Below are positions 26,004 through 34,873 of a stretch of DNA of 64,000 nucleotides, in pieces. Position 1 is the stretch's first letter. The number at the start of each line of letters is the position of its first letter. The DNA lies in contig NZ_CP139781.1 of assembly GCF_019679435.2 (NCBI RefSeq), forward strand, positions 3,410,001 to 3,474,000, in the 5' to 3' direction. The position numbers and the translations under genes are program-made. Under the pieces are notes generated by a model. The model saw nothing but the letters and a program-made list of their open reading frames with translations, was not told the DNA's origin and did no database searches. This stretch comes from Actomonas aquatica. GTDB taxonomy: Bacteria; Verrucomicrobiota; Verrucomicrobiia; Opitutales; Opitutaceae.

Positions 26004-27872
26004 CTACTCCTCGATCGGGGGCGGGCCGTTGCTGGTGCGTTGGACGGGGAGGATTTCGCCGTTGGGGCCGTAGTGCAGTTCGTCGATGCACACCGACCGG
26101 CGATAGACGCCGCCACCCGGGAGCTGCGAGTTGTGGTAAACAAAATACCACTTCCCCTTAAACTCCACGATGCCTTGGTGGTTGGTCTCCGACTTCGGCA
26201 TGAGGCCGTTGATCACGCCACCATAAGTCCAGGGACCGGCCGCGCTGTCGCTGGTGGCATACTCCGTCTTCGACGGGTATCCGGATCCTGCATACGTGAG
26301 GTAGTAAGTGTCACCGCGTTTGTGCAAAAACGGCGCCTCGAAGAAGTTCTTTGCGTCCACCGTCTGCACCTCGCCCGCCAGTTCCACCATGTTGTCCTTC
26401 AACAATACCATGCGGGCTTCGTCCCAGGAACCCCAATACAGGTAGGCCTGGCCGTCGTCGTCGACGAAGACCGCGGGATCGATGTTCAACACGACCGAGT
26501 TGGGTGTGTCGTCGGTGATGAGGGCGTGGCCCAGCGCGTCCTTGAACGGACCGAGCGGTGAGTCTGCCACGGCGACGCCGATGGCAAACCCTTCGCGGCG
26601 GCGAATGTCCTTATGCCGCAGCGACACATACCAGTAAAACTTACCGTCCCGCTCGGTCACGTGCGCGGCAAAGGCATCGCCGGAGGCCCAGGCAAAATCG
26701 TCGGCCGAGAGCAGCGGACCGTGCTTTTCAAACGAGCCCAGATCGGTCGTCGAGAAGGCATACCAGTCGTGCATCTTGAAGGAGCGCTCGGTCTCATTCT
26801 GGATGTCGTGGCCGGTGTAGATGTAGAGCGTGCCATCGTGCGCGAGCGGGGCGGGATCGGCCGTGAACATGTCGGTCACGATGGGCTTGCCGGCCGGCAT
26901 CGGGTCGACCGCCGGCGTGGCACCTTCGATTGTCTCGTGGATCGGCAGGATCTCGCCGTTGGGGCCGTAGTGCAGGTCCTCGACGCCGACTGAGCGTCGG
27001 TAGCTGCCGCCGGTCAGCAGGCCGCCGTTGTGGTAGAAGAAGTAGTCGCGGCCCTTGAAGGTGATGATGGCCTGGTGATTCGTGTTACTGTTGCCGGCGA
27101 TCTGCTTGATGATGCCGCGGTTTTCCCACGGGCCCGTGATGCTCTTGGCGGTGGCGTAGGCGGTGCGCTCGGGGAAACCCCACGCGTAGCTGAGGTAGTA
27201 GGTGTCGCCGCGTTTGTGTATCCACGGAGCCTCTACATAACGCTCGAGGTTGGGGATGGTGTGAATCTCGCCGTCGAGCTCGAGCAGGTTGGGCTTCAGT
27301 TTGACCCAGTAGCAGTTGGTGTTGCCCCAGAACATGTAGGCCTGGCCGTCGTCGTCGATGAACACGGCCGGATCGATGTCGTCCCAGGTGACGCGGTTGC
27401 CCTCGGGGTTGATGGGATCGGGCGTCATGTCGCTGGTGATGAGCGGCGCGCCGATGGCGTCTTTGAAGGGGCCGGTCGGGCTGTCGGAGGTGGCGACGCC
27501 GATGGCGAAGCCTTTGCCGTGTCCGCGCCAAGTGGTGACAAACCAATAAAAGGTGCCGTCGTGCTCGATGGTGTGCGCCGCCCAGGCGTTGGCTTCGGCC
27601 CACTCAAAATCGGACACTGCGAGCGGAGAGCCGTGCGCGGTCCAGTTGACCATGTCCGTCGAGGAAAACACGAGCCACTCTTTGATCGAGTAGGTGGGAT
27701 CGCGGGGACCGGCTTCGTCGTGGCCGGTGTAGAGGTAAACGGTGTCGTTGTAGACCAGGGCCGCGGGATCGGCGGTGAAGACGTCGGTGATGATGGGGTT
27801 GGCAGCCGGCAGGCGACTCAGGCCGAGGCCGAGCGCGCCCACCACGGAAAGAGCAAGGCGGGTAAGTTTCAT
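26004..27872 (-). CDS. Secreted protein with two GH43-type five-bladed propeller domains
   Basis: A signal peptide (about 1-24) is followed by two complete GH43-like domains, residues about 25-315 and 330-615, roughly half identical to each other. Each has the inverting catalytic set: general base Asp in the first blade (TADPAALVYNDT; TADPAPLAHDGT), pKa-tuning Asp (DIDPAVFIDDDG; NIDPAVFVDDDG) and general acid Glu (VEAPWIHKRGDTYYLSYA; FEAPFLHKRGDTYYLTYA). Both end with the same HYGPNGEILP strand. Family activities include arabinofuranosidase, xylosidase and arabinanase. It lies between the glycosidase and the TonB receptor of the LacI locus and probably trims arabinose- or xylose-containing chains in the periplasm. 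Confidence 0.92.
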   Translation of the reverse strand: MKLTRLALSVVGALGLGLSRLPAANPIITDVFTADPAALVYNDTVYLYTGHDEAGPRDPTYSIKEWLVFSSTDMVNWTAHGSPLAVSDFEWAEANAWAAHTIEHDGTFYWFVTTWRGHGKGFAIGVATSDSPTGPFKDAIGAPLITSDMTPDPINPEGNRVTWDDIDPAVFIDDDGQAYMFWGNTNCYWVKLKPNLLELDGEIHTIPNLERYVEAPWIHKRGDTYYLSYAWGFPERTAYATAKSITGPWENRGIIKQIAGNSNTNHQAIITFKGRDYFFYHNGGLLTGGSYRRSVGVEDLHYGPNGEILPIHETIEGATPAVDPMPAGKPIVTDMFTADPAPLAHDGTLYIYTGHDIQNETERSFKMHDWYAFSTTDLGSFEKHGPLLSADDFAWASGDAFAAHVTERDGKFYWYVSLRHKDIRRREGFAIGVAVADSPLGPFKDALGHALITDDTPNSVVLNIDPAVFVDDDGQAYLYWGSWDEARMVLLKDNMVELAGEVQTVDAKNFFEAPFLHKRGDTYYLTYAGSGYPSKTEYATSDSAAGPWTYGGVINGLMPKSETNHQGIVEFKGKWYFVYHNSQLPGGGVYRRSVCIDELHYGPNGEILPVQRTSNGPPPIEE

Positions 27873-27972
27873 GGGTTTGCAAAAGGGGGTCTGAAAAGAC
27901 AGTGCGTCAAACGAGGCCCAAACCCGTCAGCACTGGCGCAATCGAACGGTCGGAACCTCGACACTCCTCGCC

Positions 27973-28009
27973 AAAAAAAATGCCCGCCCCGGACGAACCG
28001 AGGCGGGCA
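27973..28009 (-). terminator. Intrinsic terminator of the sugar-locus TonB receptor
   Basis: On the minus strand a strong stem (TGCCCGCC pairing with GGCGGGCA, extended by CGG/CCG around a TTCG-containing loop) is followed by eight T. It lies about 40 bp past the receptor stop codon at 28050. Confidence 0.92.
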
Positions 28010-28049
28010 CCTACCCTGACTATGCTTACCTAAAACGCGTTGGCTAAAC

Positions 28050-30938
28050 TCAGAACCGGTAGCCGAACTCCACGCGACCGGACATGCCCGGAGCGTAGAT
28101 GAGGCCGTAGAGGTCTTCGTCGTTGAGCAGGTTGTTGATGTTCAACTGGACGTAGGCCTCGCGGTTGTTGAGGTCGAAGTCGTAGCGGGCCATGAGGTCG
28201 AGGTTCAGGCGGGACTTGTGCTTGAGCACGATGAGGTTGCCGTTGCCGTCGGTCTGCTTCTGGCCGGCGACGGTGATGCCGGAGAAGTATTCACGCTCGG
28301 ATTCCCACTGGCCACCGAGGCCGATGGTGAGACCGGCGAGGGGTCCTTCGTCGAAGCTGTAGTTGGCCCAGCTGCTGACGGCGTGCTCGGGGGTGTCGTC
28401 GCGCGACTCGCCCGCGCCCCAGCCGATACCGGTCCAGGTGGAGGTGTCGTTGGGATCGGTGTAAACCTCGTCGAGCGAGTAGCCGGTGAGGCCCCAGTTG
28501 CCATCGGGGAAGAACCAGACGGCCCAGCGGTTATCCGGATGCGGATACTCGATGAAGCGACCGGGGTTGGTGATCTCGCGCTCGACGTGGGCGTAGGACA
28601 CGAGGAACTGGAAGTTGTCGGTCGGGGTGAAGAGGAGCTGAGCGTCCCAGCCCTTGGACTCGTCTTCCTGCTGCACGTAAGCCTGCCAGCCACCGGCGTT
28701 GCCGATGTCGTTGAAGCTGTTGTTGGTGTGCGCGTCCTCGGTGTAGAGCCAGCCCGCCCAACCCGGGTGGGTGGTCTTGGTGAGGTTGAAGACCTGATCG
28801 AGGTAAGCGGCGCCGGTCGCCTCGGAGGCGTTCACATACCAGCTGGTGGTGCCGTTGACTTCATATTGGTAGATCGAACCCGCGGCGACACCGGCATCCC
28901 ATTGGGCGATGGCGGCATCGGCGGCACCGTTGCCACCGTTGGAACCACCCGGAGCGGAGGCCGGGCTGAAGTTGCCGACATTGTAGATGATCGGACGGGA
29001 TTCATCGAAGTTGCCCTTGAGGGTCGGCATCCACCACTGACCGAACGGGACGCCCTTACGCTCGATGGTGAACGCACTCACGGTGCCGGAGATCTTGCCG
29101 TCGAGGAAGTCGACCTTGAGACCGATTTCTTCGCTCTCAGCTTTGACCGGACCCAGCGGGTCGCCCGCGGCGTCGCGCAGACCGTCGAAGTTGGGCTGCA
29201 GACCTTCGGACTTGAGGGCGTAGACGCTCAACTGCGGGAGGACGCGGAGGGTGACGCCGTATTGGGCGGTGTCTTCCTTCTGCACCGGACGGCGGGTCGA
29301 GGTGCTGTCCTGGGTCGGATAGAAGGTGTCCTGTTCGACCCCGAAGTCGTTGCGGTCGCGACGCACGCCACCGACGAAGGAGAGACGGCCGTCGAGCCAC
29401 TTGCCTTGATAGACCGCGTAGTCGCCGGTGTTACGACCGGTGGAGTCGACGTGGTTGATGCGCACCATGTCGACATCGGCGCTGCCGTCACCCTGAGTGC
29501 CGAAGCGGATGTAGGAGGTGTCGGTCGGGCTCTTGTAGTTGAAGAACGTATCCTTGGTGCGGGTGAGGCGGGTGAGGCGCTCGGCCTTTTCGTAGGAACG
29601 GCCGACGAGCACGCTGCTCTCGAGACCGAGCCACTTGCTGTCCTCAAAGAGATCGAACTGGTAGTTGAGTTCCACGCGGGCCTGCTCGCGCTCGGCCAAC
29701 TCGTAGTTGTCGGTCCAGTTGTATTTGAAGATCGTGTTGGGCGTCTCGGTTTCGATGAACTCGCTGGAACCGTTGGCCGAATCGATCGGCACCACGCGGA
29801 TGGTGTCGCGCAGCGCCACCGGACCGATGTTCTGCTCCATGGCGCCGTTGACGTCGCGGCCTTCGAAGATGACCGAGGAGGTATTGTAACCGGCGAGAAG
29901 GTTCAGGTTGTCGGTGATCTGCTGGGTGAGTTGCAGGCGCAGGTTAAACTGCTCGGACTCACGGAAGGTGTCCGGACCGGACCAGCGGAAGGTGCGCGGG
30001 TCCTTGCCGTCGAACTGCACGAAACCAGAGCTCTGCAGGCGGTCGGCCTGGTCAACGCCGTTGATGTCGGAACGGGCGCGCACGGAGAGGAAACCAACGC
30101 CGGTCTCTTCGCGTTGGCCGTATTCAAGATCCACCAACACGTCGGTCTTCTCGAACGGCTTGAAGCTCACGCTCGGCGAAATGAAGACGTGGTTTTCGTC
30201 GTAGAGCTCGGTGTAGTTGCCGGTCTTCTGTGCGGCACCGGTGACGCGGTAGGCGGCTTCCCACTTGTCGCCCAAGGGACCGGTCGTATCGAAGGTGCCG
30301 CGAATGAAACCGTCGGTGCCGATGGCGGCGGCGAGAGTGGTCTCCGCTTCGAGCGACGGGAGCTTCGGCAGGTAGTTCACGATACCACCAAAGTTGCCGA
30401 TACCGTAGAGCAAGGCAGCCGGACCACGCACGACCTCGATACGGCCGATGTTGATCGAGTCGGTCGCGCTCTGGCGGCGGAAACCATCACGCAGCACAAC
30501 GTCGGTCACATAACCGCGCAGCTTGATCGTGGTCTGGTTTTTGTCGGCGGTAACGCTCTCAGGATTGTTGACGCCACCCGGACCGTAGAAGGCGTTCACG
30601 CCCTGGGTGTTTTGCGACTGCAGCACGACGCCTGCGCTGTAACGCAGACTCTCGCGCAGGTCCGTCGCACCCACGTCCTTGAGGAAGTCTTCCGTGATGA
30701 CCTCGATGGGCATCGGGATTTCCTTGATGGCCGTGCTGATGCGGGAACCGGAAATGGAATTGGTCGCACGATAGCCCTTGTCGGCAGTCGTATCGACGGT
30801 GAAGGGGGAAAGCTCGACGATGTCCTCTTCGGTCTCATCGGTCGGCGAGGTAACAGGGGTCTGCTGCGCGTGGAGCGCAGGGAGTAGGAACAAGCCAGCC
30901 CAGGCTAGCGCCCGGCGGCAATTGGGTGGTTGGGTCAT
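28050..30938 (-). CDS. TonB-dependent outer-membrane receptor (SusC/CirA-like, Opitutaceae type)
   Basis: The protein has 962 residues: a signal peptide (RALAWAGLFLLPALHAQ), a short region with DIVELSPFTVDTTADKGYRA, which in this group often precedes the plug and may act as the TonB box region, then a plug (about 60-190: EIPMPIEVITEDFLKDVGAT, RIEVVRGPAALLYG) and a barrel ending NEDLYGL-like segments and a final Phe (VEFGYRF). It has no STN domain, so it is not wired to an ECF system. Operators of the LacI type lie before it and a terminator after it. The likely job is import of the oligosaccharides handled by the tandem GH43 protein. The receptor cut by the right window edge is a close relative. 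Confidence 0.94.
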   Translation of the reverse strand: MTQPPNCRRALAWAGLFLLPALHAQQTPVTSPTDETEEDIVELSPFTVDTTADKGYRATNSISGSRISTAIKEIPMPIEVITEDFLKDVGATDLRESLRYSAGVVLQSQNTQGVNAFYGPGGVNNPESVTADKNQTTIKLRGYVTDVVLRDGFRRQSATDSINIGRIEVVRGPAALLYGIGNFGGIVNYLPKLPSLEAETTLAAAIGTDGFIRGTFDTTGPLGDKWEAAYRVTGAAQKTGNYTELYDENHVFISPSVSFKPFEKTDVLVDLEYGQREETGVGFLSVRARSDINGVDQADRLQSSGFVQFDGKDPRTFRWSGPDTFRESEQFNLRLQLTQQITDNLNLLAGYNTSSVIFEGRDVNGAMEQNIGPVALRDTIRVVPIDSANGSSEFIETETPNTIFKYNWTDNYELAEREQARVELNYQFDLFEDSKWLGLESSVLVGRSYEKAERLTRLTRTKDTFFNYKSPTDTSYIRFGTQGDGSADVDMVRINHVDSTGRNTGDYAVYQGKWLDGRLSFVGGVRRDRNDFGVEQDTFYPTQDSTSTRRPVQKEDTAQYGVTLRVLPQLSVYALKSEGLQPNFDGLRDAAGDPLGPVKAESEEIGLKVDFLDGKISGTVSAFTIERKGVPFGQWWMPTLKGNFDESRPIIYNVGNFSPASAPGGSNGGNGAADAAIAQWDAGVAAGSIYQYEVNGTTSWYVNASEATGAAYLDQVFNLTKTTHPGWAGWLYTEDAHTNNSFNDIGNAGGWQAYVQQEDESKGWDAQLLFTPTDNFQFLVSYAHVEREITNPGRFIEYPHPDNRWAVWFFPDGNWGLTGYSLDEVYTDPNDTSTWTGIGWGAGESRDDTPEHAVSSWANYSFDEGPLAGLTIGLGGQWESEREYFSGITVAGQKQTDGNGNLIVLKHKSRLNLDLMARYDFDLNNREAYVQLNINNLLNDEDLYGLIYAPGMSGRVEFGYRF

Positions 30939-30994
30939 TTTGGGTGTAGGGTTTTGGCAAACGCGATATTCAGCGCAGGGGAATGCCGTTGTGT

Positions 30995-31051
30995 TGCATA
31001 GATGTGCACTAAGAACTCTCCGTCAATGCAATTCTATGCACATTCAATGCA
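30995..31051. promoter_or_regulatory. Three LacI-type half-site pairs before the TonB receptor
   Basis: TGCATAGATGTGCA (30995-31008), TGCAATTCTATGCA (31027-31040) and TGCACATTCAATGCA (31037-31051) share TGCA arms separated by 6-7 bases. They lie about 55-115 bp before the receptor start and resemble the sites at 21538 and 24322-24347, so this receptor probably belongs to the same LacI regulon. The divergent lipoprotein gene starts about 180 bp away. Confidence 0.6.
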
Positions 31052-31228
31052 ACCTTTCATTTTGCCGAACGAAACAGCAGCGCAAAAAACTGCCGGGGAT
31101 GGTGCCGCTCGAGGGTTATCCCTCCGAACCGTCGGACTCCCCAGCGCGACCCGTGAACCGTTAACCCACCTCGGCATTTGCCGCCACGAGCCCCACCAAC
31201 ACCTTTGCGCCAACACCTCCTCCTCTGC

Positions 31229-31708
31229 ATGACCATTTTCCGCTCCTTCTGCCTCCTTTCCCTCGTCTCGACCGCGTTGTTGTCGACCGGCTGCGAAACC
31301 GCCGCCCCCACCACCGCGTCGACCACGCAGGTGTCTCCGGCGGCCGCTGCAGCCGCGGCCAATGACTTCCCCCGCGAGTCGATGAAGCAACTGCGCATCG
31401 GCATGCAGAAGGAAGCCGTGATCCAACTCGTGGGCAAGCCGACCGACATTTCCCAAAAGGACGGCGAAGCCGGCCCGCTGGAAGTCTGGACCTATATCAA
31501 CACCCTCGCCCCGCGCTACCGCGAGGTGGCCGTCGAAATGGATGAGACCTCCTACGTCGACCCCATCACCGGCATCGAACGCACCGTCCTCGACCCGCGC
31601 CAACAGATGGAGCGCATCGAACGCCGCGAGTATTTTGAGCTCACCTTCGACGCCAGTAACAGCCTCGTTGATCTCAACTACGACCTCGTCCGATCCAGCG
31701 AGATCTGA
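31229..31708 (+). CDS. BamE/SmpA-like lipoprotein
   Basis: The start ATG at 31229 gives a lipoprotein signal with LSTGC lipobox (Cys about residue 22) and 159 residues. After a low-complexity Ala/Thr stretch comes the SmpA/OmlA pattern: MKQLRIGMQKEAVIQLVGKP, then GPLEVWTYINT, the two-helix/three-strand fold of BamE-type proteins. The end (FELTFDASNSLVDLNYDLVR) completes the sheet. It precedes a second lipoprotein of the same kind by 18 bp and the ATP-grasp/M20 genes, all on the same strand. Outer-membrane assembly or a scaffold role is possible; the function in this cluster is unknown. Confidence 0.85.
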   Translation: MTIFRSFCLLSLVSTALLSTGCETAAPTTASTTQVSPAAAAAAANDFPRESMKQLRIGMQKEAVIQLVGKPTDISQKDGEAGPLEVWTYINTLAPRYREVAVEMDETSYVDPITGIERTVLDPRQQMERIERREYFELTFDASNSLVDLNYDLVRSSEI

Positions 31709-31726
31709 CGTCCGCCCCCCACTCTC

Positions 31727-32212
31727 ATGCTCTCGCCCCGTCGCGCCGCCTGCCTCACGAGTTCACTTCTCCTGTGGGCCGGAGCACTCGCTGGGTGCGC
31801 GAGCACGGACCAAAGCGCCGGCCCCATCCGCGCCGCCGACACCTCCGCCGTCGGCCACGACAGCCCCGCCCGCATTCAACGCGCCGCAATGCTGCGCGTC
31901 GGCATGCACCAACCGCAGGTGCTGGAATGGTTGGGTGAACCCCAGCATCGCGAGCCGGCCACCAACGCCACCGGCATGCGCGAAACCTGGGTCTACACCA
32001 TTCGCCACGCCCCCTCCTACAAAACCATCGTCGCGGAGATGGAGGAGGTCCCCTACGTCGATCCCTTCACCGGCGAATTGAAGATGCTCGAGGAGCCCGT
32101 GCTCAACCAGCAGCGTATCCAAATACTGGAGACCATCACCCTCATCTTCCGCGGACCACGCATGATCGACCTCAGCCGCGAGACCGAAACCCGGTCCACG
32201 TTCCGCGACTGA
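31727..32212 (+). CDS. Second BamE/SmpA-like lipoprotein
   Basis: The 161-residue protein has a lipobox LAGC (Cys about 24). The core repeats the pattern of its upstream neighbour: AAMLRVGMHQPQVLEWLGEP, TWVYTIRHAPSYKTIVAEME, EVPYVDPFTGELKMLEEPVL, and a final strand ITLIFRGPRMIDLSRE. The shared segment (E-x-S/P-YVDP-x-TG) shows that the two arose by duplication. The next gene, the ATP-grasp enzyme, starts 77 bp on, so a common transcript is likely. Confidence 0.83.
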   Translation: MLSPRRAACLTSSLLLWAGALAGCASTDQSAGPIRAADTSAVGHDSPARIQRAAMLRVGMHQPQVLEWLGEPQHREPATNATGMRETWVYTIRHAPSYKTIVAEMEEVPYVDPFTGELKMLEEPVLNQQRIQILETITLIFRGPRMIDLSRETETRSTFRD

Positions 32213-32289
32213 CCGGCCCCGGACCGCCCGGCATAACAACGTTGTGCCGCCGGTCGCATCCCGCCAAGGTGCGCCGGATCGACCGCGGC

Positions 32290-33678
32290 ATGCCCCACCG
32301 CCCCACCCCAGTCATCCTCGCCCCCGGCACCCTGCCGCCCACGTGGGAACGGCCCGGTATTTTTGTGGCCAACCTCCTGAGCCTCTTCTTCGGCAACGAG
32401 GCCCAAACCGAAGCCCTGCGTCAAACCGTCGGACGCCTCGAATCCTACGGCGGCCGCCTCCTCCCCATCATGGGCCTGCTCTATCGCGGCGCGCACCCCA
32501 ACATCGTCGTGCTCGAACAAGCGCCCCAGCAGGCCCTCCTCAATTACTTCGCCGACACCCTCGCGCTCGACCTGCCGCAGACCCACGTGCTCCCGCACGA
32601 CGACCTCGCCGCGCTCGCCACCGCCGGTGCCGACCTGCGCGACGCGCCCGCCACCGTCGACGCGCTGCTGCCCCACCTGCAGGCCGCCCCCGACGCCTGG
32701 CTCGATGGTTTCGTCACCGATCCCGCGCTGCTCGCGCTCGCCACCCGCGCCGGCCACCAAACCCTCAATCAACCCACCGCCAGTTTCGCCGGTAACAACA
32801 AACACCTGCTGCACGACTTTCTCGTCGCGACCGAGCTGCCCGTCTTCACCACTCAACTCGTGCCCGAGCTCGCCGCTCTGCCCGCCGCGCTGCGCCAACT
32901 CGCCGCCGCCGGCTTCGCCCGCGCCGCCCTCAAGTCCCCCATCGGCGCCTCCGGCATCGGCCTGTGGACCTACGCCACCGACGATCCCGCGCCCGCCCCA
33001 CCCGCCTACGCTTTCGCCCACGGCCCTTGCCTGCTCCAAGGTTGGGTCGACGCGTCCATCGACACCACCATCACCGCCACGCGCTCCCCCAGCGCCCAGC
33101 TCCTCGTGCGCCCCGAGGCGGTGCACGTCTACGACCTCACCGATCAGATCCTCAGCGCCGACAGCATTCACCAAGGCAACGCCGCGCCCCCGCCTTGGCT
33201 GACCGACTCCGCCGAAGCCCGCGGTGAACTTCTCCGCCAAGCCTCCCTCGTTGGCCGTTGGTTGCATCGGCAGGACTACCGCGGCACCGCCAGTATCGAC
33301 TTTCATGTTACAGAACACGCCGACGGCTCTCACGTCATTCGCGTCTGTGAGGTCAACGCCCGCGTGACCGGCGCGACCTACCCCGCGCTGCTCGCCCGCC
33401 ACTTCAACCCCACCGGCGCCTGGCTCATGCGCAACGTGCGCTTCGACCCCGCGCCGCCCGCCGCGACCATCCTGCAGCGCCTCCGCGAGGCGGACCTGCT
33501 TTACCAACCCGGCGCGACCGCCGGCCTCCTCCCCATCAACTTCAACCCTGCCCCCGACGATCACGGCATCGCCAAGGGACAGTTCCTTTGTCTGGCCCCA
33601 GATCTCCCCGCCGCCACCCAACTCCTCGAAGCCCTGCCGCAACATCTGCCCGTGGCCGATTCCTTTGACCGTGACTGA
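32290..33678 (+). CDS. ATP-grasp ligase-like protein (peptide-ligase type)
   Basis: From the ATG at 32290 the protein has 462 residues; a GTG at 32242 would add 16. An N-terminal pre-ATP-grasp alpha/beta domain (about 1-170, PTPVILAPGTLPPTWERPGI) is followed by the ATP-grasp fold: a flexible Lys and Gly-rich loop in ALKSPIGASGIGLWTY, the hinge LLQGWVDASI, an Arg/Asp-rich strand TASIDFHVTEHADGSHVIRV and the metal-binding pair in CEVNARVTGATYP (Glu and Asn). These enzymes join a carboxylate to an amine or thiol through an acyl phosphate. The substrate is unknown. The stop overlaps the M20 peptidase start by 8 bases, implying coupled expression. Confidence 0.82.
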   Translation: MPHRPTPVILAPGTLPPTWERPGIFVANLLSLFFGNEAQTEALRQTVGRLESYGGRLLPIMGLLYRGAHPNIVVLEQAPQQALLNYFADTLALDLPQTHVLPHDDLAALATAGADLRDAPATVDALLPHLQAAPDAWLDGFVTDPALLALATRAGHQTLNQPTASFAGNNKHLLHDFLVATELPVFTTQLVPELAALPAALRQLAAAGFARAALKSPIGASGIGLWTYATDDPAPAPPAYAFAHGPCLLQGWVDASIDTTITATRSPSAQLLVRPEAVHVYDLTDQILSADSIHQGNAAPPPWLTDSAEARGELLRQASLVGRWLHRQDYRGTASIDFHVTEHADGSHVIRVCEVNARVTGATYPALLARHFNPTGAWLMRNVRFDPAPPAATILQRLREADLLYQPGATAGLLPINFNPAPDDHGIAKGQFLCLAPDLPAATQLLEALPQHLPVADSFDRD

Positions 33679-34813
33679 CCCCGATCCCAAGTCCCTCGAG
33701 CGCCTGCGCAACCGCCTCGTCGCGCTCACCCGCGATCTCGTGCTCATGCCCAGCACCGAACACGACCACGCCGCCCGCCGCCAATGCTACGAGTTCGTGC
33801 GCAACCACGTGGAAGGCTTCCCCGGCATCACCATCCAGGACCACCTCGACGGCGGCGTCGCGTCCCTCGTCATTCTGCCGGAGACGGAACCCCGCCCCGA
33901 CATCCTGCTCGTGGCCCATCTCGACGTCGTCGCCCATGCCGACTCCCGCGTCTATCGCACGGTCCTCCAGGACGGCCGTATCATCGGCCCCGGCGCCGGC
34001 GACATGAAAGGCGCGCTCGCCATCCTCATGGTGCTCTTCCGTCGCTTCCACCGCGCCCATCCCGGCGTGAGTCTCGGGCTCGCCGTCACCACCGACGAAG
34101 AAACCGGCGGCGAACACGGCGTCGGCCACCTCGTGCGCGAACGCGGTCTGCGCTGCAACCTCGCCATCGTGCCCGACGGCGGCGCGCTCAACCACATCAC
34201 CATCGAGGAAAAAGGCATCCTGCACCTGCGCGTCGAAGCCAACGGCCAGACCGCGCACGCCGCCCGCCCCTGGCTGGGCGACAATCCCATCCCCCGACTC
34301 CTCGCCGGCCTACAACGCGTCGAAACCCACTTCGCCGCCCTTGCCCGCACCGATCACCATTGGCACCCCACCTGCGCCGTCACCCGCATCGGCACCGAAA
34401 ACCGCACCGTCAACCGGCTCCCCGCCGAAGCCCACGCCTGCCTCGACGTGCGTTTCACGCCACCCGACACCGCCGATACAATGCTTACGACGCTGCGCCA
34501 GTTGCTCGGTCCAGACCTTACCCTGCGCACGCTCATCGCCGCCGAGCCCACCCACCTGTCACCCGATCCGCGCTTCGCCGAAATCACCACCGCCATCACC
34601 GGCCAAGCCACCCAATTCGTGCGCGAATCCGGCGGCAGCGACGCGCGCTTTTTCCACCCCCACGGCATCCCGGTTCTGCTCTCCCGTCCGACCGTCGGCA
34701 ACCTGCACGCCCCCGACGAATGGATCGATATCGACTCCATGGTGAGCTACTACCGCATCTGCGAAACCTACCTCGCCGAACGTTTCGGCGTCGAGCTGCC
34801 GGCCGAACCCTGA
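33671..34813 (+). CDS. M20-family zinc metallopeptidase/deacylase
   Basis: The GTG at 33671 (MTDPDPKSLERLRN) gives 380 residues; a TTG two codons earlier is possible. Zinc ligands and catalytic residues of the M20/ArgE/DapE family are present: AHLDVVAHAD (His, base Asp), GAGDMKGALA (bridging Asp), TDEETGGEHG (catalytic Glu pair), VPDGG (Asp) and the last His in TVGNLHAPDEW. The dimerisation lid domain lies at about 175-285 (KGILHLRVEANGQTAHAARP). It overlaps the ATP-grasp gene. A ligase plus a hydrolase of the same bond class suggests synthesis and trimming of a small peptide-like or acylated amino compound, which is an inference. Confidence 0.9.
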   Translation: MTDPDPKSLERLRNRLVALTRDLVLMPSTEHDHAARRQCYEFVRNHVEGFPGITIQDHLDGGVASLVILPETEPRPDILLVAHLDVVAHADSRVYRTVLQDGRIIGPGAGDMKGALAILMVLFRRFHRAHPGVSLGLAVTTDEETGGEHGVGHLVRERGLRCNLAIVPDGGALNHITIEEKGILHLRVEANGQTAHAARPWLGDNPIPRLLAGLQRVETHFAALARTDHHWHPTCAVTRIGTENRTVNRLPAEAHACLDVRFTPPDTADTMLTTLRQLLGPDLTLRTLIAAEPTHLSPDPRFAEITTAITGQATQFVRESGGSDARFFHPHGIPVLLSRPTVGNLHAPDEWIDIDSMVSYYRICETYLAERFGVELPAEP

Positions 34814-34873
34814 CGCTGCAGGTGGACGCGGACGTCCCCGGCCGCGTCTTCCCGTCTGCCTCTCCACCCTCGC

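Noticed and set aside
28218..30887. An 889-codon open frame on the plus strand opposite the sugar-locus TonB receptor
   Set aside because: The composition (Val/Gly/Glu/His repeats) is the mirror of receptor codon bias; the minus-strand protein has all receptor features and a terminator.
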